The notes: generated from the letters alone by a model not told the origin. Numbered from the stretch's first letter, positions 7,135 through 14,015 are shown. The stretch: DNA of 15,928 bases from CAZBZG01 sp964496245 (GCA_964496245.1 CAZBZG010000088.1:1-15928); one strand, 5' to 3'. Numbers and translations: made by a program.

Positions 7135-7267
7135 GCGAGGATGGTGATTGCCAGGGAACCGTGTCTGTAATTCGTTCTGGGAGTGGAGTTTGCCGGACTC
7201 GGGTGACCACGCCGCAACGCCGTGGCGGGGCAGCACCGCAGCCTGCGGAATTATCGGACAAAACCGG

Positions 7268-7295
7268 TGGACAGAACCGGGCGAATCTGTATCAT
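7268..7295 (+). promoter_or_regulatory. Sigma70-type promoter for the 3D-domain gene
   Basis: TGGACA (7268-7273) and TATCAT (7290-7295), each 5 of 6 to consensus, are 16 nt apart. Transcription would begin near 7302, about 60 nt before the GTG start at 7362. The promoter lies outside and downstream of composite repeat copy A. Confidence 0.5.
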
Positions 7296-7361
7296 GCGCC
7301 TGCATTCCGGTTAGCGTCCGGTGAGCCCCGGCCAACCGGTGCATCCAAGGAGGGAACGCCC

Positions 7362-7943
7362 GTGCGCTGGAAGCGACCTCTGCTCAGTGTACTGGGAATC
7401 GCAGCCTTCTGCGGTTACCTCATCAGCACCTGCTCGCCGCCTGCCACGCCGGACGGCTTCGCTGATCGCCCTCCGTCGGCGCTTCTGCTCGCGCGCACGA
7501 CGTATGTGCCGGATGCCAGGCCCGCTGAAGTGGCTTCCTCCGCGCCTGCCCAGGCTACGACCGAGGAACCGGAACCCGACGCTGCGCCCGCGCGCCCCCC
7601 CGTGGTGGAGAAGCGTCCGCAGTACAAGGAGGTCTGGGCGGTGGTCACGGCCTACTGTCCGTGCCGGCGGTGCTGCGGGCGGTTTGCCAACGGCAAGACC
7701 TCGACCGGCACCTCGGCCTGGGTCCGCGGCATCGCAGCCGACCCCACCGTGCTTCCCTATGGCACACGCGTGGAGGTCGAGGGATACGGCGCATCCAGGA
7801 TCGACGACACCGGAATAGCCATGCGCCGCACCTGGCGGCGCAGCGGCATGATCCACCTCGACGTGCGCATGACCTACCACTACGAGGCGCGCAATTGGGG
7901 CCGCAAGATCATGAAGATCCGGATCTACGAGCCCGAGAAGTGA
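7362..7943 (+). CDS. Membrane-anchored 3D (Asp-Asp-Asp) domain protein
   Basis: A 193-residue envelope protein. Residues 6-23 are a hydrophobic segment after a basic start (RWKR), acting as signal anchor; ISTC at 21-24 is a poor lipobox. Residues 50-90 are Ala/Pro/Glu-rich and probably unstructured. Residues about 92-190 form a 3D domain, a double-psi beta-barrel fold shared with MltA-like lytic transglycosylases. The name-giving aspartates appear to be D127, D149 and D167 (GIAADPTVLPYGT, RIDDTG, HLDV). A cysteine cluster, C99-P-C101-RR-C104-C105, precedes it, as often in this family. The role is probably peptidoglycan or glycan binding/cleavage in the periplasm (inference). The start is GTG at 7362, with AAGGAGGG 6-7 nt upstream; the frame opens earlier at 7131 but that part overlaps the repeat tail and has no site. 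Confidence 0.82.
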   Translation: MRWKRPLLSVLGIAAFCGYLISTCSPPATPDGFADRPPSALLLARTTYVPDARPAEVASSAPAQATTEEPEPDAAPARPPVVEKRPQYKEVWAVVTAYCPCRRCCGRFANGKTSTGTSAWVRGIAADPTVLPYGTRVEVEGYGASRIDDTGIAMRRTWRRSGMIHLDVRMTYHYEARNWGRKIMKIRIYEPEK

Positions 7944-7988
7944 GACGCTGCGCCGCAGGGCCGCCCGGTCTCGCGGTCTGCCCGCCCC
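7944..7988. terminator. Possible bidirectional terminator between convergent genes
   Basis: The 45 nt between two convergent stop codons contains gagac...gtctc with an inner ctgcg-ccg-cag pairing, giving a GC-rich imperfect hairpin. No T-run is present on either strand, so factor-independent termination is uncertain. Confidence 0.25.
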
Positions 7989-8876
7989 TCATCCCCCGTC
8001 CTTGACGCGCTCCACCACAGTCCGGGCGATCTCGCGGATCTCTTCGAGATCGAAGGGCTTGGCCATGAGCTTCGTGAACCCGCAGTCGTAGAGGTCGTCC
8101 TTGTCCCAGGCGTCGAGCACGGCGCTGATGGCCACGATGGGGTTGGCAACACCGTGGCGATGCAGGTACCACGCGATCTCCGCACCGTGCTTGCCGGGCA
8201 GCATGATGTCAATCATGAAGAGGTCGAACGGACGGGATTGGACCTCCTCGAGCGCGGCTTCGCCGGACGAGACGGTCACGCACTCCATTTCTTCGCCCAC
8301 GAAGAGTTCGGCGAGAATCTCGCAGGTGTCTTCGTCATCGTCCACGATCAGCACGCGCGGACAGTGACGGGCGCGGATCCCCTCCACGAACTCCTGTTCG
8401 TCGATGGCGACCGCGGGCGCAAGCCGCCGCGCGTTGATGTCCAGGATCTTGAGGACCTCGACGACCTCGGTCACGTCCTCGCCGTTCTCCACGGCCCACT
8501 GGATGACGTCGAGGTTCTCCCCGCCGGCCTGGAGCTTTTCCACGATCTTGTCCACCAGCTCCACGTTGTCGTGGAAGCGGCGCTTGAGCAGCCCGAAGTC
8601 GTCGTTGTCCAGCTCCACCCAGAACGCGATGCCCTGGAGGTGCTCGATCCAGCGCTCGCGGCAGAAGTCCCGCCAGTAGACCTGGTGCCACTGGCGGATG
8701 GCCTCCTCACCGAGGTCGCGGCCTGCCTCCTCCGACTCGATCCACTTGTGCCGGTGCGCTTCGCGCGTGGCTTCCTCGAACAGAGTTTGACGGGGGACGG
8801 AGTCCGGCAGGCCGTTCGCAGCGCCCGCAGCTTGCGCGGTGTCGGAATCGGGAGTCGTTGGTTCGGAGCCGTCCAT
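7989..8876 (-). CDS. Response regulator with C-terminal REC domain and unrecognised N-terminal half
   Basis: A 295-residue signalling protein. The receiver domain is at about 172-292: acidic pocket D179-D180, phosphoacceptor D223 in FMIDIMLPG, S251 in the AISA switch position and K273 in AKPF. All catalytic positions for phosphotransfer from a histidine kinase are kept. The N-terminal 170 residues are not a known output domain to me. They are mostly helical, Trp- and Glu-rich, with a striking segment KWIESEEAGRDLGEEAIRQW (44-63) and then WRDFCRERWIEHL (68-80), FWVELD and DDFGLLKRRF. The REC domain at the C-terminus is the reverse of common response regulators. No DNA-binding helix-turn-helix is visible, so output is probably by protein interaction. 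No kinase is adjacent; the STAS gene lies 176 nt upstream on the same strand. The site before ATG is weak. Confidence 0.82.
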   Translation of the reverse strand: MDGSEPTTPDSDTAQAAGAANGLPDSVPRQTLFEEATREAHRHKWIESEEAGRDLGEEAIRQWHQVYWRDFCRERWIEHLQGIAFWVELDNDDFGLLKRRFHDNVELVDKIVEKLQAGGENLDVIQWAVENGEDVTEVVEVLKILDINARRLAPAVAIDEQEFVEGIRARHCPRVLIVDDDEDTCEILAELFVGEEMECVTVSSGEAALEEVQSRPFDLFMIDIMLPGKHGAEIAWYLHRHGVANPIVAISAVLDAWDKDDLYDCGFTKLMAKPFDLEEIREIARTVVERVKDGG

Positions 8877-9052
8877 GGTTGCTCGCGTGGTTCAGGTTCT
8901 CAGCCAGGGGCGCAGTGCCCTCAAGCGTTCGGATAACACAAAGGCCAGGTGCAAGCAAGCGAAAAAGACGGCCCAACGGTGTGCGGCGCGCGTCGCGGGT
9001 AAGCCTGGATCGCGCCAGGGTCTGCAGATCGCGCCGTGACAGCGCGGACACC

Positions 9053-9748
9053 TCAGGCCCCGTGCGAAGACGACGCCGTCTCCCCCTCGTCCTCTGCGGT
9101 CCCGCCGGCGCCGTCCTCTTCGGGCGGAGCGTGGGATTCCTCTCGCGAGGAGACGTCGCGCCCGTCGGTGTCGACATCCGCCGCGTCCGGGTCCACGCAG
9201 AAGCTCTCGTCGTCCGCGTCCTCCTCGGGAAGCCCGGGCGCGTCCTTCATCTCTTCGTTGAGACGCTCGAGGAACCGGCCGAACCGCTCATGGTTGCGTT
9301 CGTCGATGGCCACGAGGTGCTCGTGGGCCTTGCGCACGTGGGTGAGACGTCGGGCGGGATCGCGGTCCGGATTCAGTCGTTCGGTCTCCACCGAGACGAG
9401 GGGAAAGTCCTCCTTGCAGGACATGAAGCGGACCGCCCCCACCATGTCGAGCAATTCGTGATGTGCGCGGGAAACGTTGAGCATGCAGAGCCATCCCTTG
9501 TGCTCCCGGATCTTGCGCGACATGCCCACGAGCGTGCCCATGAAGGTGGAGTCCATGCCGGTACAGCGGGCGAGATCCATAGCGAAGTGTCGAAATCCGC
9601 TCCGCAGGGATTCGTCCACGAAGTCCGACATGGTGAGTGAGATGTTCATGTTCCCCAGGCCCACGACCCGCAGGAGCACGGAGACGCCTTCGCGCGCGAC
9701 TTCGATGTGACCGGGAGACGGGGGAGGGGAGGGTGAAGCTTGTTTCAT
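9053..9748 (-). CDS. STAS-domain protein (anti-sigma factor antagonist type) with acidic tail
   Basis: A 231-residue protein with a STAS domain at about 14-115. The core reads MDLARCTGMDSTFMGTLVGM, equivalent to the SpoIIAA/RsbV segment around the phosphorylated serine, so S67 (after D66) is the likely phospho-site. In that family the unphosphorylated form binds an anti-sigma kinase and frees a sigma factor. Usual members are about 110 residues; here a charged helical linker (about 125-170) and an acidic, Ser/Asp/Glu-rich tail (about 172-231) follow, probably disordered. No RsbW-like kinase is in the window. ATG at 9748 is preferred over TTG at 9763 because GAAGG lies 8 nt before it. It precedes the response regulator on the same strand and may act in the same pathway (inference). 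Confidence 0.78.
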   Translation of the reverse strand: MKQASPSPPPSPGHIEVAREGVSVLLRVVGLGNMNISLTMSDFVDESLRSGFRHFAMDLARCTGMDSTFMGTLVGMSRKIREHKGWLCMLNVSRAHHELLDMVGAVRFMSCKEDFPLVSVETERLNPDRDPARRLTHVRKAHEHLVAIDERNHERFGRFLERLNEEMKDAPGLPEEDADDESFCVDPDAADVDTDGRDVSSREESHAPPEEDGAGGTAEDEGETASSSHGA

Positions 9749-9795
9749 GGAGGCGACCTTCAACCGGATGTGCGATCAAGTTGTTCGAACGGCGC

Positions 9796-9824
9796 ATTGT
9801 ATCGCTGCGGCCCCCTCGTCACAA
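9796..9824 (-). promoter_or_regulatory. Sigma70-type promoter for the STAS gene
   Basis: On the minus strand TTGTGA (9819-9824, 4 of 6) and TACAAT (9796-9801, 5 of 6) are 17 nt apart. The transcript would start about 42 nt before the ATG at 9748. The promoter lies in the 85-nt gap behind recN. Confidence 0.45.
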
Positions 9825-9833
9825 GGATTTCGC

Positions 9834-11540
9834 TCAAGAATCTGAGGGCCGTTGGCGGAGCATCTCCCGCGCCTGCTTGCGCGTGGTGGCGGTGCTCGCC
9901 TTGCCGTGGATCATTTGGGCGAGCTCTTCGACGCGCGGCGCACCGTCCAGCGTCTCCACGCCGGCGAGCGTGCGCCCGCCCCGCACGGTCTTCGTAACCT
10001 TGAGATGGCGGTCGGCGCGGGCGGCCACCTGCGCGAGATGCGTGATAACGATGACCTGATGATCGCGGCTCAGCGCCTCCAGTTTCCGTCCCACCACCTC
10101 GCCGAGCCGGCCGCCCACGCCCGCGTCCACCTCGTCGAAAAACAGCACGGGCGGCGCGTGCGCGGCCGCCAGTGCGGCCTTGAGTGCCAGCATGGCCCGC
10201 GACGTCTCGCCCCCCGAAGCCGCATCCGCGAGCGGGGCCTCGGGCTCTCCTGGATTGGGCGAGAGCAGGAAATGCACGTCGTCCAGGCCGGTGGACGAGG
10301 CGTGAGGCACCAGGGCGTCGGGGGAATCGCCCGCTTGCCACCGGGGCACGATCGAGACCCGGAAAGACGCGTGGTCCATGCCGAGGGCAGCCAGCTCACA
10401 GTCCACAGCGCCCGCCAGCCTGTCGCCGGTGGCGGCGCGCTCCGCCCCCAAAGCGGCGCCGGTCTCAGCCATGCGCTGGCGCAGCCCCGCGAGCTTTTCG
10501 GTGACGCTGTCAGTGCGGCCATCCCACCCCGAGAGATCGGCCTCCTCCTGGCGCAGCCGCGCTTCCACATCCGGCAGTTCCTCGATCGTGCAGTCCAGCC
10601 GACGCGCCAAGCGCTTGAGTGCTTCCGACCGCTCGATCGCAACCTCGAGTTCCTCCGGGCCCACGTCCAGGGTGTCGCGCACGTCCCGGAATGCGCGCAC
10701 GCTCTCTTCGAGGAGCGCCAGGATATCCCGCAGCCCGGTGCACGCGCGTTCGAGTTCCGTGCTGTCGCGGGAAAAGGTCTCGGCCTCCTTCAACAGCCCG
10801 GCCACCGCATCCTGGACCGCGCCTTCGTCGTCGTAGAGAAGCGCCAGCGCTTTGTCCGTCAGAGCCTGGATGGCCTCCGCGTGCGACAGCACGCGAATGC
10901 GGTCCTCGAGTGTCGCGTCCCGGCCGGGGTCGGGCTCGACTTCCTGCAGACGGTCGAGATGCCCGCGGATCTGCTCCAGCCGTTCGCGCGCGCGCGCGCG
11001 CTCCGATTCGCTGGCCGCCAATCGCCGCTCCAGGGAACTGGCTTCGCGAAACAGCGCGCCGAAGCGTTCGACGGCGTCCGCAAGTCCGCCGTATGCATCC
11101 AGCAAGTCCCGCTGATACGAGGGCTCCAGCAACCGCGAGTGTTCGTCCTGCGCCGCAATGTCCACCAGCCGGCCGCCGAGCAGGCGGCCCGTCTGCGCAC
11201 TGACCGGACGGCCGTTGATGGAGAGGCGGCTCGATCCCTGACGCCGGATCTTTCGCGTAAACACGAGGTTCCCCTCGTCGTCCGGGGCAACATCCGTGTC
11301 TGCGAGCAGACGCGCCGCGCGATCCAGAGGCAGATGGAAGGCGACCGTGACCACGGCCTCTGGCTCCTCCGCGCGCACGGCGTCCGTGCGGGCCCGGCGC
11401 CCGAGGGCCTGTCCCAGGGCTGCGGCGAGCAGGCTCTTGCCGGCCCCGGTCTCGCCAGAGATGACGTTCAGGCCGGGACCGAAGGGCAGGGCGGCCTTGT
11501 CGAACAGCACGAAGTTTTCGAGGTGGATTTCGGTGAGCAT
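9834..11540 (-). CDS. recN: DNA repair protein RecN
   Basis: SMC-like ATPase acting early in recombinational repair of double-strand breaks. The 568-residue length is typical. N-terminal ATPase half: EIHLENFVLFDKAALPF, then Walker A GETGAGKS (29-36). The middle is rich in Arg/Glu/Leu and would form the coiled-coil arms. The C-terminal half has the ABC signature SGGETSRAML from about 442, Walker B PVLFFDEVDAGVGG from about 464 (D469, E470) and the VITHLAQVAARAD segment typical of RecN. The frame is open to 11711, but ATG at 11540 begins the family's conserved MLTEIHLENF and follows GAGAG at 5 nt spacing. It is divergent from lexA-recA, a sensible setting for an SOS gene, though I see no clear LexA operator before it. 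Confidence 0.95.
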   Translation of the reverse strand: MLTEIHLENFVLFDKAALPFGPGLNVISGETGAGKSLLAAALGQALGRRARTDAVRAEEPEAVVTVAFHLPLDRAARLLADTDVAPDDEGNLVFTRKIRRQGSSRLSINGRPVSAQTGRLLGGRLVDIAAQDEHSRLLEPSYQRDLLDAYGGLADAVERFGALFREASSLERRLAASESERARARERLEQIRGHLDRLQEVEPDPGRDATLEDRIRVLSHAEAIQALTDKALALLYDDEGAVQDAVAGLLKEAETFSRDSTELERACTGLRDILALLEESVRAFRDVRDTLDVGPEELEVAIERSEALKRLARRLDCTIEELPDVEARLRQEEADLSGWDGRTDSVTEKLAGLRQRMAETGAALGAERAATGDRLAGAVDCELAALGMDHASFRVSIVPRWQAGDSPDALVPHASSTGLDDVHFLLSPNPGEPEAPLADAASGGETSRAMLALKAALAAAHAPPVLFFDEVDAGVGGRLGEVVGRKLEALSRDHQVIVITHLAQVAARADRHLKVTKTVRGGRTLAGVETLDGAPRVEELAQMIHGKASTATTRKQAREMLRQRPSDS

Positions 11541-11633
11541 GTGCTCTCTCGCCGGCAGCCGCAGCCCGGTGTCGTCGTCGTCCGCCGCAGCGCGCGGAAG
11601 CAACCAGCCACCCCGGGCATCCCTTGGCGTGGT

Positions 11634-11662
11634 ATTGGATCTGCAGGCTGCCCAAGTGTCAA
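11634..11662 (-). promoter_or_regulatory. Sigma70-type promoter for recN
   Basis: On the minus strand a perfect TTGACA (11657-11662) and TCCAAT (11634-11639, 4 of 6) are separated by 17 nt. Transcription would begin near 11627, leaving an 86-nt leader. The -35 box lies just 15 nt from the tail of composite repeat copy B. Confidence 0.5.
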
Positions 11663-11676
11663 GGGGATTTGCACGT

Positions 11677-11873
11677 ACATCGTCGTGCATCTGGAAATGA
11701 TGCTTCACCACGAAGGGCAGGAAGCATGTGAAGCTGGAGCATGACAGGGAGCGTATCGGGGGATCCCCTCATACTCCTTCGTGGACTTCGGTGCCCTTTG
11801 TGGGGTTCAGCCACAAGCGGCTATTGTCAAACAGGTTGGCGTCGTATTGGGCCATGTAGCGCGAACCGTCTCC
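11677..11873 (-). repeat. Composite intergenic repeat, copy B
   Basis: This is a 197-bp copy of the element at 6873-7134, in the opposite orientation in the window. Read on the minus strand, the head runs from 11873 to 11811, with an ATG at 11855 opening a 28-codon frame. 'ccgaagt ccacgaagg' units follow (around 11776-11790), then the inverted ccttcgtgg (11708-11716), then the 26-bp tail (11677-11702). The arms here are only 9 bp and the 9-bp array is nearly lost. A 10-bp palindrome ggggatcccc (11759-11768) sits in the middle. It lies between the recN promoter and the lexA promoter. Confidence 0.65.
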
Positions 11874-12059
11874 CGCCGCCCGGTCCGGGGGAGCCATTCT
11901 GGCGGGCCATGGGCGATTCTGGTTCTCGCCGCAGGCGTGTTGTCGGCCAGAATGCAAAAAAAGTGGCAGGCGACACGATCGCGTGTTGTTCTTAGTACAT
12001 GACATACAGTGTTTTCCAATAAACTGCTCAAAATGACCCTTTTTTCTTTTGTCATCGCC
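11874..12059. other. Intergenic stretch upstream of lexA
   Basis: No gene is supported. GC-rich sequence with several 'ATTCTGG' words (two direct, one inverted as CCAGAAT near 11948) gives way after about 11985 to a markedly AT-rich run, including a long T-tract around 12040-12050. ATGAC and GTCAT flank the T-tract as a 5-bp inverted pair. The AT-rich run lies just upstream of the lexA -35 box and could serve as an UP element. Confidence 0.4.
11987..11999. promoter_or_regulatory. Candidate LexA operator (upstream site)
   Basis: TGTTC-TTA-GTACA is an imperfect inverted repeat (4 of 5 half-site positions). It resembles the TGTTC-N4-GAACA form described for Verrucomicrobia LexA, but the spacer is 3 rather than 4 and the right half differs. 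It is about 60 nt upstream of the lexA -35 box, farther than most repressor sites. Confidence 0.2.
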
Positions 12060-12088
12060 TTGACAACGGCTCATCCGGGCAGTACTAT
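12060..12088 (+). promoter_or_regulatory. Sigma70-type promoter for lexA-recA
   Basis: A perfect TTGACA (12060-12065), 17-nt spacer, then TACTAT (12083-12088, 4 of 6). Transcription would start near 12095, about 45 nt before the lexA ATG. A TATC-TTCC-GATA inverted repeat (12086-12097) overlaps the -10 box and the start site, a good position for a repressor. Confidence 0.55.
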
Positions 12089-12097
12089 CTTCCGATA
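12086..12097. promoter_or_regulatory. Candidate LexA operator overlapping the lexA -10 box
   Basis: TATC-TTCC-GATA is a perfect 4-bp inverted repeat with a 4-nt spacer, covering the end of the -10 element and the expected start site. Its placement suits autorepression, but it does not match a LexA box I know, and the half-sites are short enough to arise by chance. Confidence 0.25.
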
Positions 12098-12139
12098 AGG
12101 ACAATATAACTGCACATGAATACAGCTGAGGAGCGCAAC

Positions 12140-12714
12140 ATGAAGGGACTCACCGACCGGCAGGCAGCGATCTTCGACTTTCTGATGACGTGCGTCCGCG
12201 ACGAGAACTACGTACCCACCGTGCGCGAAATCGCCCAGCAGTTCGGCTTTCGCTCCACCAACGGTGTGCGCGATCACCTGGCTGCGCTCGAACGAAAGGG
12301 CTACATCCGGCGCCACGCGCATCGCTCCCGGGGCATCGAGATTGTTCCCGAATATCTCCAGTCCGTCTCCCGGGGCCTTCCGATCGTGGGGCGTGTGGCT
12401 GCAGGCGGTCCGATTGCCGCGGTGGAGAACCTCGACGGATATCTCCAACTCGACGACCTGTACAGCCCCGATCTGCANNNNNNNNNNGGGACGGCGACTT
12501 CGCCATCGTCCGCGAGCAGCCCACGGTGGAGAGCGGCGAGATCGGCGTGGCCATCATCGAGGGCGAGGCAACGGTCAAGCGCATCCGCCGTCAGGGCCAG
12601 ACCATCGAGCTGGTCCCGGCAAACGAGCTCTATCGGCCTATTCACGTGGATCTCAGTGTGACGTCCTTCCGCATCGGCGGCAAGGTCGTGGGGGTGCATC
12701 GCGTGCTCAACTAG
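12140..12714 (+). CDS. lexA: LexA SOS repressor, interrupted by an assembly gap
   Basis: Transcriptional repressor of the SOS regulon, which cleaves itself when bound to RecA filaments. The N-terminal part has the winged helix-turn-helix (PTVREIAQQFGFRSTNGVRDHL, about 26-47). The Ala-Gly cleavage site is A88-G89 in GRVAAGGP. After the gap come DGDFAIVREQPTVESGEIG and EATVKRI, which carries the catalytic Lys, then GKVVGVHRVLN. Ten Ns at 12478-12487 interrupt the gene, and the two halves are in different frames as written. The segment that should hold the catalytic Ser (GDSM) is absent, so the true missing sequence is longer than 10 nt. ATG at 12140 is chosen over 12116 because GAGGAG lies 6 nt before it. 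recA follows 51 nt downstream. Confidence 0.92.
12478..12487. other. Assembly gap (10 Ns)
   Basis: Ten undetermined bases inside lexA. The upstream half reads in the frame of 12140 and the downstream half one position off. A restored frame therefore needs 10 + k bases with k leaving remainder 1 when divided by 3. Comparison with normal LexA suggests that some 15-20 codons are missing, so the N count is a placeholder. Confidence 0.95.
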
Positions 12715-12765
12715 CTGATGGCGTGCACGCATTTCGGAGACAGAAGGCAGAACAAGGGGATGACC

Positions 12766-13857
12766 ATGGCCAACACCAAATCCACTCAAACCAAGAAGAC
12801 CAGCACAGACCAGGAGACCGGCCGCCAGAAGGCGCTGGACAAAACTCTATCCGAGATCTCCAAACGCTTCGGCCAGGAGGCCGTCATGATCCTGGGCGCA
12901 GACTACAAGGTGGAATGCGAGGCCATCAGTACGGGCAGCCTCTCGCTCGATGCGGCCGTTGGCGTGGGCGGCATTCCCCGCGGCCGCGTCGTGGAGTTTT
13001 TCGGCCCCGAGAGCTCGGGCAAGACCACGCTCGCCCTTCACTGCATTGGCACGGCCCAGCGCAAGGGGGGGGTCGCCGCCTTCATCGATGCAGAACACGC
13101 TCTCGACCCCTCGTACACCCGAAAACTCGGCGTGAACCTCGATGACCTGCTCGTCAGCCAGCCCGATTCCGGAGAGCAGGCCCTCGAAATCTGCGAGCTC
13201 CTCGTGCGCTCTGGCGCCGTGGACGTCATCGTGATCGATTCTGTGGCCGCCCTCACGCCGCAAACCGAGCTCGACGGCGACATGGGCCAGAGCCACGTAG
13301 GACTCCAGGCGCGCCTGATGAGCCAGGGCCTCCGGAAGCTCACAGCCATCGTCAAGAAATCCAACACCACGGTCATCTTCATCAACCAGATCCGCATGAA
13401 GATCGGCGTCATGTTCGGTTCGCCCGAAACCACGCCAGGCGGCCGCGCCTTGAAGTTCTACGCGTCCGTTCGCCTGGACATCCGGCGCATCGGCACCGTG
13501 AAGCGGGGCGACGAAGCCATCGGCAGTCAGGTCAAGGTAAAGGTCGTGAAGAACAAGGTGGCGCCCCCCTTCCGACAGGCCAACTTCGACATCATGTTCG
13601 ACCGCGGGATCAACACGAACGGGGAATTGATCGACCTCGGGCTCGAACAGAAGCTGGTGAGCAAGTCCGGCACCTGGTTCTCCTACGGGGACCTCCGCCT
13701 GGGGCAGGGCCGTGACAAGGCAGGCGCGTTCCTAGCCGACAATCCGGATACGCAAAGCGAGCTCGCGCAAAAACTCCGGGCGATCTACCTTCCCGACAGC
13801 GTGCCATCCGCCACAGACGAGGAGCAGGTTCCCGAGCCTGCCGCGGCTGTGGCGTGA
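12766..13857 (+). CDS. recA: Recombinase RecA
   Basis: Strand-exchange ATPase and coprotease for LexA cleavage. The 363-residue length is normal. Visible features: Walker A GPESSGKTT (80-88), E-AEHALDP after strand two, Walker B VDVIVIDSVAAL, the L1 segment DGDMGQSHVGLQARLMSQ, the FINQIR motif and the L2 loop around GVMFGSPETTPGGRALKFY. The C-terminus ends in an acidic stretch (DEEQVPEP), as in many RecA proteins. No intein is present. Of three in-frame starts, ATG at 12766 is preferred: AAGGGG lies 6 nt upstream, whereas ATG at 12760 directly abuts that site and 12718 has none. It is 51 nt from lexA with no promoter seen between them, so a lexA-recA operon under common SOS control is likely. 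Confidence 0.97.
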   Translation: MANTKSTQTKKTSTDQETGRQKALDKTLSEISKRFGQEAVMILGADYKVECEAISTGSLSLDAAVGVGGIPRGRVVEFFGPESSGKTTLALHCIGTAQRKGGVAAFIDAEHALDPSYTRKLGVNLDDLLVSQPDSGEQALEICELLVRSGAVDVIVIDSVAALTPQTELDGDMGQSHVGLQARLMSQGLRKLTAIVKKSNTTVIFINQIRMKIGVMFGSPETTPGGRALKFYASVRLDIRRIGTVKRGDEAIGSQVKVKVVKNKVAPPFRQANFDIMFDRGINTNGELIDLGLEQKLVSKSGTWFSYGDLRLGQGRDKAGAFLADNPDTQSELAQKLRAIYLPDSVPSATDEEQVPEPAAAVA

Positions 13858-13875
13858 GGCGCATTCCATCTCCCT

Positions 13876-13919
13876 GCGTGGCGGCCGCCTCTCCCCCCCC
13901 CCCTCGGCGGTCGCCACGC
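13876..13919 (+). terminator. Strong hairpin downstream of recA
   Basis: Positions 13876-13889 pair with 13906-13919 over 14 bp (13 Watson-Crick plus one G-U), enclosing a 16-nt loop made largely of an 11-C run (13893-13903). It begins 19 nt after the recA stop. No T-run follows, but the stem is very stable and probably ends or protects the lexA-recA transcript. Confidence 0.5.
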
Positions 13920-13987
13920 CCCCTCCTTGCCCCCGTCTACCGGCCGCTGCCAAGTCATCCGGACCGCTGCCGGGGTGCGGATTGGGG

Positions 13988-14015
13988 TTGACACGCACGG
14001 CGGCCTCGGTAACAT
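13988..14015 (+). promoter_or_regulatory. Sigma70-type promoter for ptsI
   Basis: A perfect TTGACA (13988-13993), 16-nt spacer and TAACAT (14010-14015, 4 of 6). The start near 14022 gives a leader of about 109 nt before the ptsI ATG. Confidence 0.5.

Noticed and set aside
7131..7361. N-terminal extension of the 3D-domain protein by 77 residues
   Set aside because: It starts inside the repeat tail, lacks a ribosome binding site, spans a good promoter and would bury the signal anchor; GTG at 7362 has a strong site.
8877..9052. Promoter for the response regulator gene
   Set aside because: TTGCTT and TGTTAT on the minus strand are only 14 nt apart and no better pair was found.
9852..11744. A 630-codon plus-strand open frame
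   Set aside because: It is the antisense shadow of recN, which carries Walker A, signature and Walker B motifs on the minus strand.
11769..12104. A 111-codon minus-strand frame through the repeat and the lexA promoter
   Set aside because: It crosses the lexA promoter and the repeat boundary, has no ribosome binding site or motif, and its repeat part varies mainly at first and second codon positions.
11997..12125. Direct repeat ACATGACATACAG / ACATGAATACAG flanking the lexA promoter
   Set aside because: Only about 12 bp with an indel, no dyad symmetry, and the second copy is partly in the leader; chance is a fair explanation.
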